Shown here one piece after another: positions 23,687 to 31,704 of a DNA stretch of 33,824 bases; within the stretch, counting starts at the first letter, position 1, and each line of letters begins with the position of its first letter. The stretch is from an uncultured Solobacterium sp. GTDB taxonomy: Bacteria > Bacillota_I > Bacilli_A > Erysipelotrichales > Erysipelotrichaceae. The stretch lies in the NCBI GenBank assembly GCA_900546285.1, contig URCJ01000019.1, forward strand, positions 1-33,824, in the 5' to 3' direction. The notes beneath the pieces were generated by a model, which had not been told where the DNA came from, did no database searches, and saw only the letters and a program-made list of their open reading frames with translations. Made by a program: the position numbers and the translations under genes.

Positions 23687-24616
23687 ATGATTAATATTGG
23701 ATTATTAGGACCAGGCAAGATTGCGAAAAGAGTGGCTAGGGGGATTATGTTGGCGGATAATGCTAATTTATATGCCGTAGGTTCCAGGGATATAAATAGG
23801 GCAAAAGAGTTCGCAAAGGAATATAATGCTTTGCCATATGAGAACGAAGAACTATTAAAAGATGATAATGTTGATGCGGTATATATTGCAATACCTAATG
23901 TGTATCACTTTAAGTGGGTTATGAAGGCTTTAAATGCTGGTAAGCATGTAATTTGTGAAAAGCCTATGTTTATTAATAAATATGATTGTGAAGAAGCTTT
24001 TAAGTTGGCTAAAGAAAAAAATCTTATGTTGATGGAGGCGATGAAGTCCGATTTTCTTCCTTTAACGTTGAAGATTAAAGAACTTCTTAAAAGTGGTGAA
24101 TATGGGAAATTATTATATATGGATGGCAAATATTCATCGGTTACTTCAGGTGAACCAGGTTCTTGGGTCTTTGATGCAAAGACTGCAGGTGGTTTAAGAG
24201 ATGTGGGTATTTATCCAATAAGTTATTGTAATTTTATTGCCGATTCTAAGATTAAGGATACGATAACTATTTGTAAAGAAGCTGATGATGGCTTGGATTT
24301 GTTAGGTCAAACAACTATTCTTTATGATAATGGCGTTTTAGCTACTTGCACTTCAGGCTTAGAACTTAAGACTATTAATAAGATTTTTATCTATACAGAC
24401 AAGGGCTATTTTGAGATAGAGGACTTTTGGAAGGCTGGTAGTGGAAAGTTTGTGACAAAAGATAATATTGAAGAAATTAAATGTGAAATGTTTAATGATT
24501 TTATGTATGAGATAAAACATTTCTGTGATTGTGTTGAAAAAGGTTTAACGGAAAGTCCTATAGCTTCTAAAGAGGCTACTATGGAGATTTTAAAAGTATT
24601 TGATGGGAGAAGATAA
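23687..24616 (+). CDS. Gfo/Idh/MocA-family NAD(P)-dependent oxidoreductase
   Basis: A 309-aa dehydrogenase. The N-terminal Rossmann domain starts INIGLLGPGKIAKRVARG, with the family core AIPNVYHF and the catalytic-lysine motif CEKP (KHVICEKP). The C-terminal domain has AGGLRDVGIYPISY, the region of the second catalytic pair. The family oxidises or reduces sugars, inositols and related alcohols. The ATG at 23687 was chosen over 23681 because AAAGGTG (23673-23679) is properly spaced only from the former. No sugar gene is next to it, so the substrate is open. Confidence 0.9.
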   Translation: MINIGLLGPGKIAKRVARGIMLADNANLYAVGSRDINRAKEFAKEYNALPYENEELLKDDNVDAVYIAIPNVYHFKWVMKALNAGKHVICEKPMFINKYDCEEAFKLAKEKNLMLMEAMKSDFLPLTLKIKELLKSGEYGKLLYMDGKYSSVTSGEPGSWVFDAKTAGGLRDVGIYPISYCNFIADSKIKDTITICKEADDGLDLLGQTTILYDNGVLATCTSGLELKTINKIFIYTDKGYFEIEDFWKAGSGKFVTKDNIEEIKCEMFNDFMYEIKHFCDCVEKGLTESPIASKEATMEILKVFDGRR

Positions 24617-24620
24617 AAGA

Positions 24621-24634
24621 GCATCGTTAGATGC
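24621..24634. terminator. Short hairpin between convergent genes
   Basis: GCATC-GTTA-GATGC is a 5-bp stem. The minus-strand stop codon lies in its loop. The T-run is poor, so it is a weak terminator at best. Confidence 0.35.
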
Positions 24635-25985
24635 CCTTTGTAATATTCCAATATCCATCTCTATTGGAACCTATTCTTGTGATCATGTTCTTATCACGAA
24701 GATTGGCTATATTTCTTTGGACGGTTCTAAACGGAATGCCTGTGTTGATACTTAATTGTTTGGCAGTGATTTTTGGGTTTTGTCTTATTTGACTAAGCAC
24801 AATACTTTCTTTATCATCAAAGCCTGCAAGATATTGGCTTTCAATTATATCTTTACTTATATCATTAATTACGCCATATGGCATATTGTTAAATTCCATG
24901 ACTTCTTTATTGAAAGGAATAGTGACTTTAATGTAAGAAGCGCTTATTTCAAATACTTCTTGTCCGTATTTTTCTACAATCTTAGGTATACCGTGTCCTG
25001 TATGCTCTACAATGCCTAAGCGAGAAAAGATATCCATTAGTTGTTTGTTTCTAGGCTTACTGATGCCTTTAAAGAATTCTTCTTTTGTAAGACCATAAGG
25101 CAAGCCACCGTGAGAGATTATTTCTAATCTATCATAAAACAAGGCAACTTGAGGATCGGTTATTCTATAGTCATTATGAACTATTGCGTTTACCAAAGCT
25201 TCATTTACGGCGTCCATATCAAATAAATAAATATCGCGTCTTGGTCGAGGATTTGTAATTGTTTTGCAAATATTTTCTATCGATAAACGTTCTTTCATTT
25301 TTTCATAAGCTAAGATGATACATTGATTGCCGTAGTCTTTTCTTTCTGAGAATACCGTTTTATCATAACCTCTAAATTTTACAAAGATAAAAGGTATCGA
25401 ATTGTCATCAGCTAATAATTCAGCTAAAAAATTATAAGAACCACTTGTTGTTTGCAGTTTAAAGTTCTTTTCAAAGGTCTTATCATCGATGTGATATCCA
25501 TTCTCTAAAAGTAATAATTTTAATTTCGCAAACTTTAAATCTTGGTTATAAGATTCTTGCAAGACCATAGCATCAATGTTTAATAAACCTTGTTCGAATT
25601 TATTTCTAATCATCTCGAGTGTCATAGATTTACAAGTGGTACCTATTCTATAGTGACAACCATTTGGAGAAAAACCATATTTCTTGATGCAATATAGTGG
25701 CGAATAGCCCTTGCTGACATTAATCTTAATAACAATCTTATCGCCTTTAAATTCTACTTCTGGTCTTACACAATCTATGGCGTTTGGTTCTATTTGGTCG
25801 GAAATAATGTCAGATATTTTTCTTAAGGTTTCATCCGTATTGTCTACACCTACGATTTTTCCGTTATCGTCAATGCCTATATAGATAGCGCCACCATTTG
25901 TGTTTAAGAAAGACTCTATTTCTTTTGTCAAAGTATCATTAATCTTTTCTTTGAATTCCACTTTATCTGTTTCAATATACAACAT
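24627..25985 (-). CDS. AlbA_2/Schlafen-type ATP-binding regulator with winged helix (no. 2)
   Basis: A 452-aa relative of the genes at 12269 and 31705. The AlbA_2 domain begins VEFKEKINDTLTKEIESFLN with GGAIYIGIDDNGKIVGV. The ATPase-like module has NEALVNAIVHNDYR and GIVEHTGHGIPKIVEKYG. The winged helix is ESIVLSQIRQNPKITAKQL to RIGSNRDGYWNIT. GAGGTG is correctly spaced only from the ATG at 25985, although GTG and ATG codons lie slightly upstream. The linker MPYGVINDISKD is encoded by DNA that repeats its own promoter box for 23 exact bases. A transcriptional regulator by domain content; target and effector unknown. Confidence 0.87.
   Translation of the reverse strand: MLYIETDKVEFKEKINDTLTKEIESFLNTNGGAIYIGIDDNGKIVGVDNTDETLRKISDIISDQIEPNAIDCVRPEVEFKGDKIVIKINVSKGYSPLYCIKKYGFSPNGCHYRIGTTCKSMTLEMIRNKFEQGLLNIDAMVLQESYNQDLKFAKLKLLLLENGYHIDDKTFEKNFKLQTTSGSYNFLAELLADDNSIPFIFVKFRGYDKTVFSERKDYGNQCIILAYEKMKERLSIENICKTITNPRPRRDIYLFDMDAVNEALVNAIVHNDYRITDPQVALFYDRLEIISHGGLPYGLTKEEFFKGISKPRNKQLMDIFSRLGIVEHTGHGIPKIVEKYGQEVFEISASYIKVTIPFNKEVMEFNNMPYGVINDISKDIIESQYLAGFDDKESIVLSQIRQNPKITAKQLSINTGIPFRTVQRNIANLRDKNMITRIGSNRDGYWNITKGI
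24857..24879 (-). repeat. Intragenic copy of the AlbA_2 no. 2 promoter box and -10 region
   Basis: These 23 bases are identical to 26005-26027 in the promoter of the same gene. They include one TTACGCCATAT unit and most of the -10 (TGATATAA on the minus strand). Here they code for the linker ahead of the winged helix. Confidence 0.85.
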
Positions 25986-26003
25986 ATTCATCACCTCAAA
26001 AAT

Positions 26004-26060
26004 ATTATATCATTAATTACGCCATATTTACGCCATATTTACGCCACAATTACGCCACAT
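26004..26060 (-). promoter_or_regulatory. Promoter with four 11-bp operator repeats for AlbA_2 no. 2
   Basis: TTACGCCA (plus strand) starts at 26017, 26028, 26039 and 26050, an exact 11-bp period that places every copy on the same face of the helix. On the minus strand the array ends directly at an extended -10 TGATATAAT, followed by the GAGGTG RBS. A regulator bound here would control the -35/-10 zone. Autoregulation is inferred. Confidence 0.8.
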
Positions 26061-26141
26061 CTTAATGCTGCTATAACTTATGGAATATGGGTGAAGGTAC
26101 AATATTCACAAAAAACCTATTTTTGAGTTCTTCTTTTCTTT

Positions 26142-26147
26142 TATAAT
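26142..26147 (+). promoter_or_regulatory. -10 box of the LytTR regulator gene
   Basis: TATAAT lies 8 bases before the ATG at 26156. There is no purine-rich RBS, so the 5' leader would be at most a few bases. No convincing -35 is seen. Confidence 0.5.
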
Positions 26148-26155
26148 TAGTACAA

Positions 26156-26866
26156 ATGGAATGTGGTGTACGTTATAAGATTGCGATTTGTGATGATTTA
26201 GAAAGTGATCGTGATTATCTTAAAGATTTATTAAATAAGTGGGCTAATGATTATAGTCATCTTTTAAATATTGATACTTTTTCTTCAGCTGAAAGTTTCT
26301 TGTTTCATTATGAAGAAGTTAAGGATTATGACATACTTTTGTTAGATATCGAAATGGGTTTAATGGATGGCGTCAGCATGGCGAAGAAGATTCGTCAAGA
26401 TAATGATGCGGTCCAAATTATTTTTATAACTGGTTATTCTGATTATATAGCTGAAGGCTATGAGGTGAATGCACTACATTATTTGATGAAACCAGTTAAG
26501 GAAGAAAAGCTTTTTTCAGTCTTGGAACGTGCTATAGAAAAGATTAGTAAGAATGATGTTGTTTTGAATATGGATTCAGCTAATGGAATGGTGAGAGTTC
26601 CTATATATCAAATAAGATTTGCTGAGGTGTTTGGCAACTATGTTACGATACATGCTAATGATGAAGTGGTTGTTAAGATGACTTTAAATGAGATTGAAAA
26701 ATTACTTGATGAGCGTTTTTATCGGGTAGGACGTTCTGTGATTGTTAATTTAAATGAAGTGAGTAGAGTTACTAAAACAGAAATCAAATTATTGGATGGT
26801 ACTTCTATTCATCTTCCTAGAGGTGCATATGATGGTGTTAATCGTGCCATTATTAATATGAGGTAG
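26156..26866 (+). CDS. LytTR-family response regulator (AgrA/ComE type)
   Basis: A 236-aa two-component regulator. The receiver domain (about 8-125) has acidic pocket CDD, phospho-acceptor Asp64 (LLLDIEMGLMDG), Thr in FITGY and Lys in MKPV. The C-terminal LytTR DNA-binding domain (about 135-235) has VRVPIYQIRFAEVFGNYVTI, and FYRVGRSVIVNLNEVSRV. The family binds direct-repeat sites and controls peptide signalling, bacteriocin or virulence genes. It is followed 3 bases later by a histidine kinase and then two ABC exporters, so the exporters are a likely target. The start appears leaderless; no other in-frame start precedes the receiver domain. Confidence 0.92.
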   Translation: MECGVRYKIAICDDLESDRDYLKDLLNKWANDYSHLLNIDTFSSAESFLFHYEEVKDYDILLLDIEMGLMDGVSMAKKIRQDNDAVQIIFITGYSDYIAEGYEVNALHYLMKPVKEEKLFSVLERAIEKISKNDVVLNMDSANGMVRVPIYQIRFAEVFGNYVTIHANDEVVVKMTLNEIEKLLDERFYRVGRSVIVNLNEVSRVTKTEIKLLDGTSIHLPRGAYDGVNRAIINMR

Positions 26867-26869
26867 TTT

Positions 26870-27532
26870 ATGGGTTTGTTTTCAAAAAAGATAGATAAAG
26901 AAATTGCCTTGTATCAAAGTGAATTAATCGAAACGCATTATCGTGAAGTAGATAATATGTATCGTCAGATTAGGGGTTGGCGTCATGATTATCGTAATCA
27001 TATCCAGACAATGAAGGCTTATGTTGCTAAGGGTGATCTTGAGGCTATTAAGAATTATCTTGATTTGTTGGATGAGGATTTAACTACTGTTGATACAGTG
27101 ATTAAGACTGGTAATCCAATGACTGATGCGATATTGAATTCAAAGATTTCTTTGGCTAAGGCGAAGGATATTGAGGTGATTGCTGATGCACATATTCCAG
27201 TTAAATTAAAGACTTCGGAGATTGATTTGTGTTCTATTATTGGCAATCTTTTTGATAACGCGATAGAGGCGAGTGTTAAGCTTCCAAAGAATCAAAGACA
27301 GATACGTATTTATATGGATATGAAAAATACGCAACTTTATATTTCTTTTACTAATTTTACCGCTGGTAAGAAGATGGCAAAAAGTGGAATGCTTTTTAAG
27401 ACTAGCAAGGGTGAGGGCCATGGTTTTGGTTTAGTTAGAATAGATGCCATAATCAAAAGGCTTGATGGTTATATAAGTCGTAATAGTGAGGATGGTGCTT
27501 TTACAACTGAGATTCTGATTCCACAGATATAA
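26870..27532 (+). CDS. Sensor-less GHKL histidine kinase (AgrC-like catalytic part)
   Basis: A 220-aa kinase with no membrane segment. The dimerisation helix holds the phospho-acceptor His39 in RGWRHDYRNHIQTM. The GHKL ATPase domain shows the N box NLFDNAIEAS and the G box GEGHGFGL. AgrC/ComD-type relatives have six or so N-terminal membrane helices that bind peptides; these are absent. It must therefore sense something in the cytoplasm or dock to another membrane protein, plausibly the adjacent exporters. GAGG with the regulator's stop codon just ahead gives tight coupling. Confidence 0.9.
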   Translation: MGLFSKKIDKEIALYQSELIETHYREVDNMYRQIRGWRHDYRNHIQTMKAYVAKGDLEAIKNYLDLLDEDLTTVDTVIKTGNPMTDAILNSKISLAKAKDIEVIADAHIPVKLKTSEIDLCSIIGNLFDNAIEASVKLPKNQRQIRIYMDMKNTQLYISFTNFTAGKKMAKSGMLFKTSKGEGHGFGLVRIDAIIKRLDGYISRNSEDGAFTTEILIPQI

Positions 27533-27548
27533 ACGTTTCATCACCTGA

Positions 27549-27574
27549 TTTCGACAATTCGTCCCCACTATATT
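27549..27574 (+). promoter_or_regulatory. Exporter promoter with a candidate regulator site
   Basis: TATATT (27569-27574) could be the -10. In the place of a -35 is TTTCGACAATTCGTCCCC (27549-27566), with TTCGAC and TTCGTC repeated 9 bases apart. It is GC-richer than its surroundings and suits activator binding by the LytTR protein. Inferred from position only. Confidence 0.4.
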
Positions 27575-27621
27575 TATGAGGATGTTTTTTATGAAATGAT
27601 ATATGCGTGGAGGAAAAATGA

Positions 27622-29403
27622 ATGTCTTTTAGAAATATTAAGTGGATGATAGATATTGCCTATAAGAATTGTAAAAGAGTTTTGTTGTTTTGTGTTTTAA
27701 CAGCAGTTTTAGAAGTGCTTCTTAATTTAACACAGCTATATATTGCGCCAGGAATTATCAAGTGTGTTGAACAAAAGGCTTCAATTAAAGTGTTATTAAT
27801 GACAATACTTGCATATACATTGGCTTTATTTTTCATTAATGGTTTTAAAAAGTATATTGAAGAGAATACGTTGTTTTCAAGAATTGAGGTTAGAACTAAA
27901 ATTATCGCTATGGTAAGTAAGAAGTGTAATACGACTTCTTATCCAAATACTTTAGATGCTAATTTTATTAGATTAAGGGATGCTGCTTATTTTGCCTGTG
28001 AGGGAAATAGTGAGGCAACGGAGCATATTTGGCAAACACTGACAATGTTTCTTAAAAATGTTGGTGGCTTAATTGCTTATCTATTTATTCTTTCATCATT
28101 TGATCCTTTTTTATTGTTGGTAGTGATTCTTACTTGTTTTATTTCTTTCTTTGTTTCTAGATATGCCAACAATTGGCATTATGCGAATAAGGTTGAGGGT
28201 GAGAAGTATTATCATAAGAAAAGATATATTCGTGATAAGGCAGAGTCAATAAAGTTGGCTAAGGATATTCGTATTTTTAACTTGAAGGATTGGCTTAATG
28301 AATTGTTAGATCTTGTGCATAATCAATATCTAGCTTTTCGTTTAAAGGGTGAGAAAGTTGATTTACTTGCTGATATTATTGAAGTTGTTTTGACAGTTAT
28401 TAGAAATGGTATTGCCTACATTTATCTTATCAATATGGCGCTTAATGATGGTTTGAGTGTATCTTCTTTTATTCTTTATTTTGTGGCAATCTCTACTTTA
28501 ACCAATTGGGTTATGGGTGTTTTAAAGGAAATGTCTACACTTCATAAGGAATGCTTAGATATTTCATCATTGCGTGAGTTTCTAGATTATCCAGAACCAT
28601 TTAAGTTTGATGATGGTAAAGATATTCCTCTAGCTTCAAATTATGAAATAAGACTAGAAAATGTATCGTTTCATTATCCAGAATGTGATAAAGATATAAT
28701 TCATAATTTAAATTTAACTATTCATCCAAGAGAAAAACTAGCAATTGTTGGTTTAAATGGTGCTGGTAAAACAACGCTTGTGAAGCTTATTTGTGGTTTG
28801 TTGTCGCCAAGCGAAGGAAGAGTTTTGTTGAATGGTGATGATATTGGTGATTTTAATCGAAATAAATATTATGAATTATTTAGTGCGGTTTTTCAGGATT
28901 TTTCAATATTAGATGTAACTATTGCCGAAGAAATAGCTCAATGTAAAGATGCTATTGATTATCAAAGGATTAAAGAGTGTATTGATTATGCGGGTTTGAG
29001 CGATACTATTGATAAATTGCCTCAAGGGTTAAATACACATATTGGACGTGAGGTTTATTTGGATGGTGTTCTTTTGTCAGGTGGTCAGATGCAACGTTTA
29101 ATGTTGGCTAGGGCACTATATAAGAATGGACCAATTCTCTTGTTAGATGAGCCAACTGCTGCCTTAGATCCTTTAGCTGAGAGTGAGATTTATCAAAAAT
29201 ATAGTGATATGGCTAGTAATAAGACATCGCTATTTATTTCTCATCGTTTGGCTTCAACAAGGTTCTGTGATCGCATTATTTTGATTAAAGATGGTGGCAT
29301 TAGGGAAGAGGGAAGCCATGAGGATTTATTGAAGCTTAATGGTGAGTATGCGAAGTTATTTGAAGTTCAAAGTCGTTATTATAAACAGGGGAAGGAGATT
29401 TAG
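27622..29403 (+). CDS. ABC exporter half-transporter A (fused permease and ATPase)
   Basis: A 593-aa protein with an N-terminal six-helix exporter domain (for example VLLFCVLTAVLEVLLNLT and FLLLVVILTCFISFFVS). The C-terminal ATPase has Walker A GLNGAGKTT, Q-loop VFQDFS, signature LSGGQMQR, Walker B ILLLDEPTAALDP and H-loop SHRLAS. It likely pairs with the next gene as a heterodimer. GGAGG at 27609-27613 is the RBS; a nearby ATG at 27618 gives only a 4-codon frame. Context (regulator and kinase upstream) favours export of a peptide, lipid or toxic compound. There is no peptidase domain and no visible precursor gene. Confidence 0.92.
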   Translation: MSFRNIKWMIDIAYKNCKRVLLFCVLTAVLEVLLNLTQLYIAPGIIKCVEQKASIKVLLMTILAYTLALFFINGFKKYIEENTLFSRIEVRTKIIAMVSKKCNTTSYPNTLDANFIRLRDAAYFACEGNSEATEHIWQTLTMFLKNVGGLIAYLFILSSFDPFLLLVVILTCFISFFVSRYANNWHYANKVEGEKYYHKKRYIRDKAESIKLAKDIRIFNLKDWLNELLDLVHNQYLAFRLKGEKVDLLADIIEVVLTVIRNGIAYIYLINMALNDGLSVSSFILYFVAISTLTNWVMGVLKEMSTLHKECLDISSLREFLDYPEPFKFDDGKDIPLASNYEIRLENVSFHYPECDKDIIHNLNLTIHPREKLAIVGLNGAGKTTLVKLICGLLSPSEGRVLLNGDDIGDFNRNKYYELFSAVFQDFSILDVTIAEEIAQCKDAIDYQRIKECIDYAGLSDTIDKLPQGLNTHIGREVYLDGVLLSGGQMQRLMLARALYKNGPILLLDEPTAALDPLAESEIYQKYSDMASNKTSLFISHRLASTRFCDRIILIKDGGIREEGSHEDLLKLNGEYAKLFEVQSRYYKQGKEI

Positions 29404-29405
29404 TG

Positions 29406-31253
29406 ATGGATATAAAACATGCTACAGTTATGCATTTTAGGGCTTTTAAAAAGCTTAATGAAGTTTCACCTAATTTCTTTTTTGTTTCAACTTTGAATAG
29501 TATTTTTGCGGCCATAACACCTTATGTTACGGTTTATTTTTCATCACAAATATTAAAAGAGATCGCAACTTTACGCCGTGATGATGTTCTTTATAGATGG
29601 GTTATTATAAGTACTATTTCTATAGCATTTATTTCGATTGTTGGTGCTTTTCTAAAAAGAAGGTCTCAAATTCTATTTGATGATTTATATGGTCGTAAAG
29701 AAATTATTTTTATTCATAAGATGTTTTCTTTGGATTTTAGTGAGTTAGATAAGCAGGAAAACAATGATTTAAGAGCACAGATTCAACAAAATGATCAATG
29801 GGCTGGTTGGGGTCTTATGAAGGCAGTGGAAATATATGAATCATTGTTAACTGCATTGATTGGCTTGTTAAGTGGTAGTGTTTTGACTTTTAGTCTTTTT
29901 ACTTCTTTTGTGCCAAAAACAGCTGGTAAGTTAGTGATTATTAATAATCCATTATTTATCTTTTTGATGGTTGTTATGGTGTTGGGTATTAGTGTGTTTG
30001 CGGGTCGTTTAACTGCTAAGTCGTTGAGTTATTGGAATAATTTTGCGGATGATGCTACTTTTGGGAATCGTTTGTATGGGCATTTTGGTTTTATTGGTAC
30101 TAGAAAAGAATCTTATGTTGATGTTCGTATGAATAATCAAGAGAGGTTGATATCAGCTTATTGGGGTAGTGATCATACTTTTGGTGTTAATGGTAAGATT
30201 GCTAAGTGTGCTGCTAAAGAAATGGGAATATACGCAAGTTTGGGCGTGTGTATTACTACCGTGATTACTGGTGCTATTTATTTGTTTACTTGTTTAAAAG
30301 CTTGGGGTGGTGCGATTGATGTAGGAAGTATTATGCAATATGTTGGTGCTAGTAGTGCTATGGTTATCAATGTCTTTTCACTTACTGCTTTAGTTGGTGA
30401 GGCAAATACTAATACTTCTTTTCTTGATAAAACGTTTGAGTTTTTGGATATTCCTAACGCAATGTATCAGGGCAGTCTCACTACCGAGAAAAGAAGTGAT
30501 CGTAAATATGATGTGGAGTTTAGAGATGTTTCGTTTAAGTATCCAGGTAGTGAAGTTTGGGCTTTGCATCATGTGAATATGAAGTTTAAAGTGGGTAATA
30601 GACTAGCGATAGTTGGTGAAAATGGCAGTGGTAAGACAACGTTTATTAAATTGTTGTGTCGTTTGTATGATCCTCAAGAGGGTGAGATTCTATTAAATGG
30701 TATTGATATTCGTAAGTATCGTTATGATGACTATATTAATATTTTCTCGGTTGTTTTCCAGGACTTTCAATTATTGTCGGCTCCTTTAGCTTATAATGTG
30801 GCAGGTTCTATGCGTTATGATAAGGATAGAGTTTATAGGGCTTTAGTGGATGCTGGTTTTAAGGAAAGACTAGATAGCATGAAAGATGGTTTGGATACCA
30901 TTATCTTTAAGGATTTTGATGAGGGAGGCGTTGATGTGTCTGGTGGTGAGGCACAGAAAATAGCTATCGCAAGGGCTTTGTATAAGGATGCACCTTTCAT
31001 TATTCTTGATGAGCCTACTGCTGCCCTAGATCCAATTGCTGAAGCAGAAATTTATAGTAAGTTTGATGAAATAGTTGGGGATAAGACTGCTGTTTATATT
31101 TCGCATCGTCTTTCCTCTTGTAAGTTCTGTGATGAGATTGTTGTCTTTGAGGGTGGCAATATTGTAGAGCAAGGAAGTCACGAGGATTTGTTGAAGAATA
31201 AAGATGGCAAGTACTTTAAGTTGTGGCATGCTCAGGCTCAATATTATGTTTAA
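29406..31253 (+). CDS. ABC exporter half-transporter B (fused permease and ATPase)
   Basis: A 615-aa partner of the preceding gene with the same layout. Its membrane domain is about 1-340. Its ATPase has Walker A GENGSGKTT, Q-loop VFQDFQ, signature VSGGEAQK (first residue V rather than L), Walker B FIILDEPTAALDP and SHRLSS. AAGGAG at 29392-29397 fits the ATG at 29406; a GTG at 29403 overlapping the previous stop is possible. The ends of the two genes overlap or nearly do, so one message is certain. A decayed extra copy of its 3' end and terminator lies at 31531-31641. Confidence 0.92.
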   Translation: MDIKHATVMHFRAFKKLNEVSPNFFFVSTLNSIFAAITPYVTVYFSSQILKEIATLRRDDVLYRWVIISTISIAFISIVGAFLKRRSQILFDDLYGRKEIIFIHKMFSLDFSELDKQENNDLRAQIQQNDQWAGWGLMKAVEIYESLLTALIGLLSGSVLTFSLFTSFVPKTAGKLVIINNPLFIFLMVVMVLGISVFAGRLTAKSLSYWNNFADDATFGNRLYGHFGFIGTRKESYVDVRMNNQERLISAYWGSDHTFGVNGKIAKCAAKEMGIYASLGVCITTVITGAIYLFTCLKAWGGAIDVGSIMQYVGASSAMVINVFSLTALVGEANTNTSFLDKTFEFLDIPNAMYQGSLTTEKRSDRKYDVEFRDVSFKYPGSEVWALHHVNMKFKVGNRLAIVGENGSGKTTFIKLLCRLYDPQEGEILLNGIDIRKYRYDDYINIFSVVFQDFQLLSAPLAYNVAGSMRYDKDRVYRALVDAGFKERLDSMKDGLDTIIFKDFDEGGVDVSGGEAQKIAIARALYKDAPFIILDEPTAALDPIAEAEIYSKFDEIVGDKTAVYISHRLSSCKFCDEIVVFEGGNIVEQGSHEDLLKNKDGKYFKLWHAQAQYYV

Positions 31254-31265
31254 TTAATACATAAC

Positions 31266-31300
31266 ACGGGAGTTCGTTTTCTAACACGAGCTCCCGTTTT
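31266..31300 (+). terminator. Terminator of the ABC exporter operon
   Basis: ACGGGAGTTCG (31266-31276) pairs with CGAGCTCCCGT (31287-31297), one G-U pair, with a T-run after. A near-identical hairpin is repeated at 31607-31638. Confidence 0.85.
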
Positions 31301-31530
31301 CAATTTGTATCTATATTATATTGATAAGTTTTGTCTCAGAGTGTTTGTAATTGTCTTCTAGTTTTAATTCGATTGTATTTTTGTCTATTTTTTTTGAATG
31401 TAGGATTAAAAAATGGGTTAATATTCTATCCATAATTCTTCTAAAAACGGTAGATGTACAGCATCTACCGCAGTATGCGGACTCACCACCCTCATATCTT
31501 GTCACTAGTAATATACAACATAATGAGAAC
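31301..31530. other. Spacer between duplicated exporter ends
   Basis: About 230 bases without a supported gene. It contains a 9-bp hairpin CGGTAGATG/CATCTACCG at 31448-31470. On the minus strand a T-run (complement of 31443-31447) follows, so it may be a minus-strand terminator. The minus strand has an open frame of 64 codons crossing the hairpin that I do not accept as a gene. Confidence 0.45.
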
Positions 31531-31594
31531 TTAAGATAGCAAATATTTTAAAAAGTTTAAACCATGTCATGCTCAGACTCGATATTATGTTTAA
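31531..31594 (+). pseudogene. Decayed copy of the ABC exporter 3' end
   Basis: This segment aligns to the last codons of the exporter gene (about 31199-31253). GCATGCTCAGGCTCAATATT there corresponds to TCATGCTCAGACTCGATATT here, and both then reach ATGTTTAA. Frameshifts and stops remove coding potential. The hairpin begins 15 bases after the stop in both copies, so gene end and terminator were duplicated together. Confidence 0.8.
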
Positions 31595-31606
31595 TCAATA
31601 CACAAC

Positions 31607-31641
31607 ACGGGAGTTCGTTTTGTAACACGAGCTCCCGTTTT
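31607..31641 (+). terminator. Duplicated terminator
   Basis: Same 11-bp stem as 31266-31297 with loop changes only, followed by TTTTC. It now lies 64 bases ahead of AlbA_2 no. 3 and shields that gene from read-through. Confidence 0.8.
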
Positions 31642-31704
31642 CTATAGATTCATGTAGGAATTTTAATATTTCACGGCAATAAAGAAGTGGAAGGAAAAAT
31701 TGAT

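Noticed and set aside
31311..31505. Minus-strand open frame of 64 codons with a CGRCC motif
   Set aside because: It has no RBS, crosses a strong hairpin that itself creates part of the sequence, and lies in the spacer between duplicated exporter ends. No family is recognisable.
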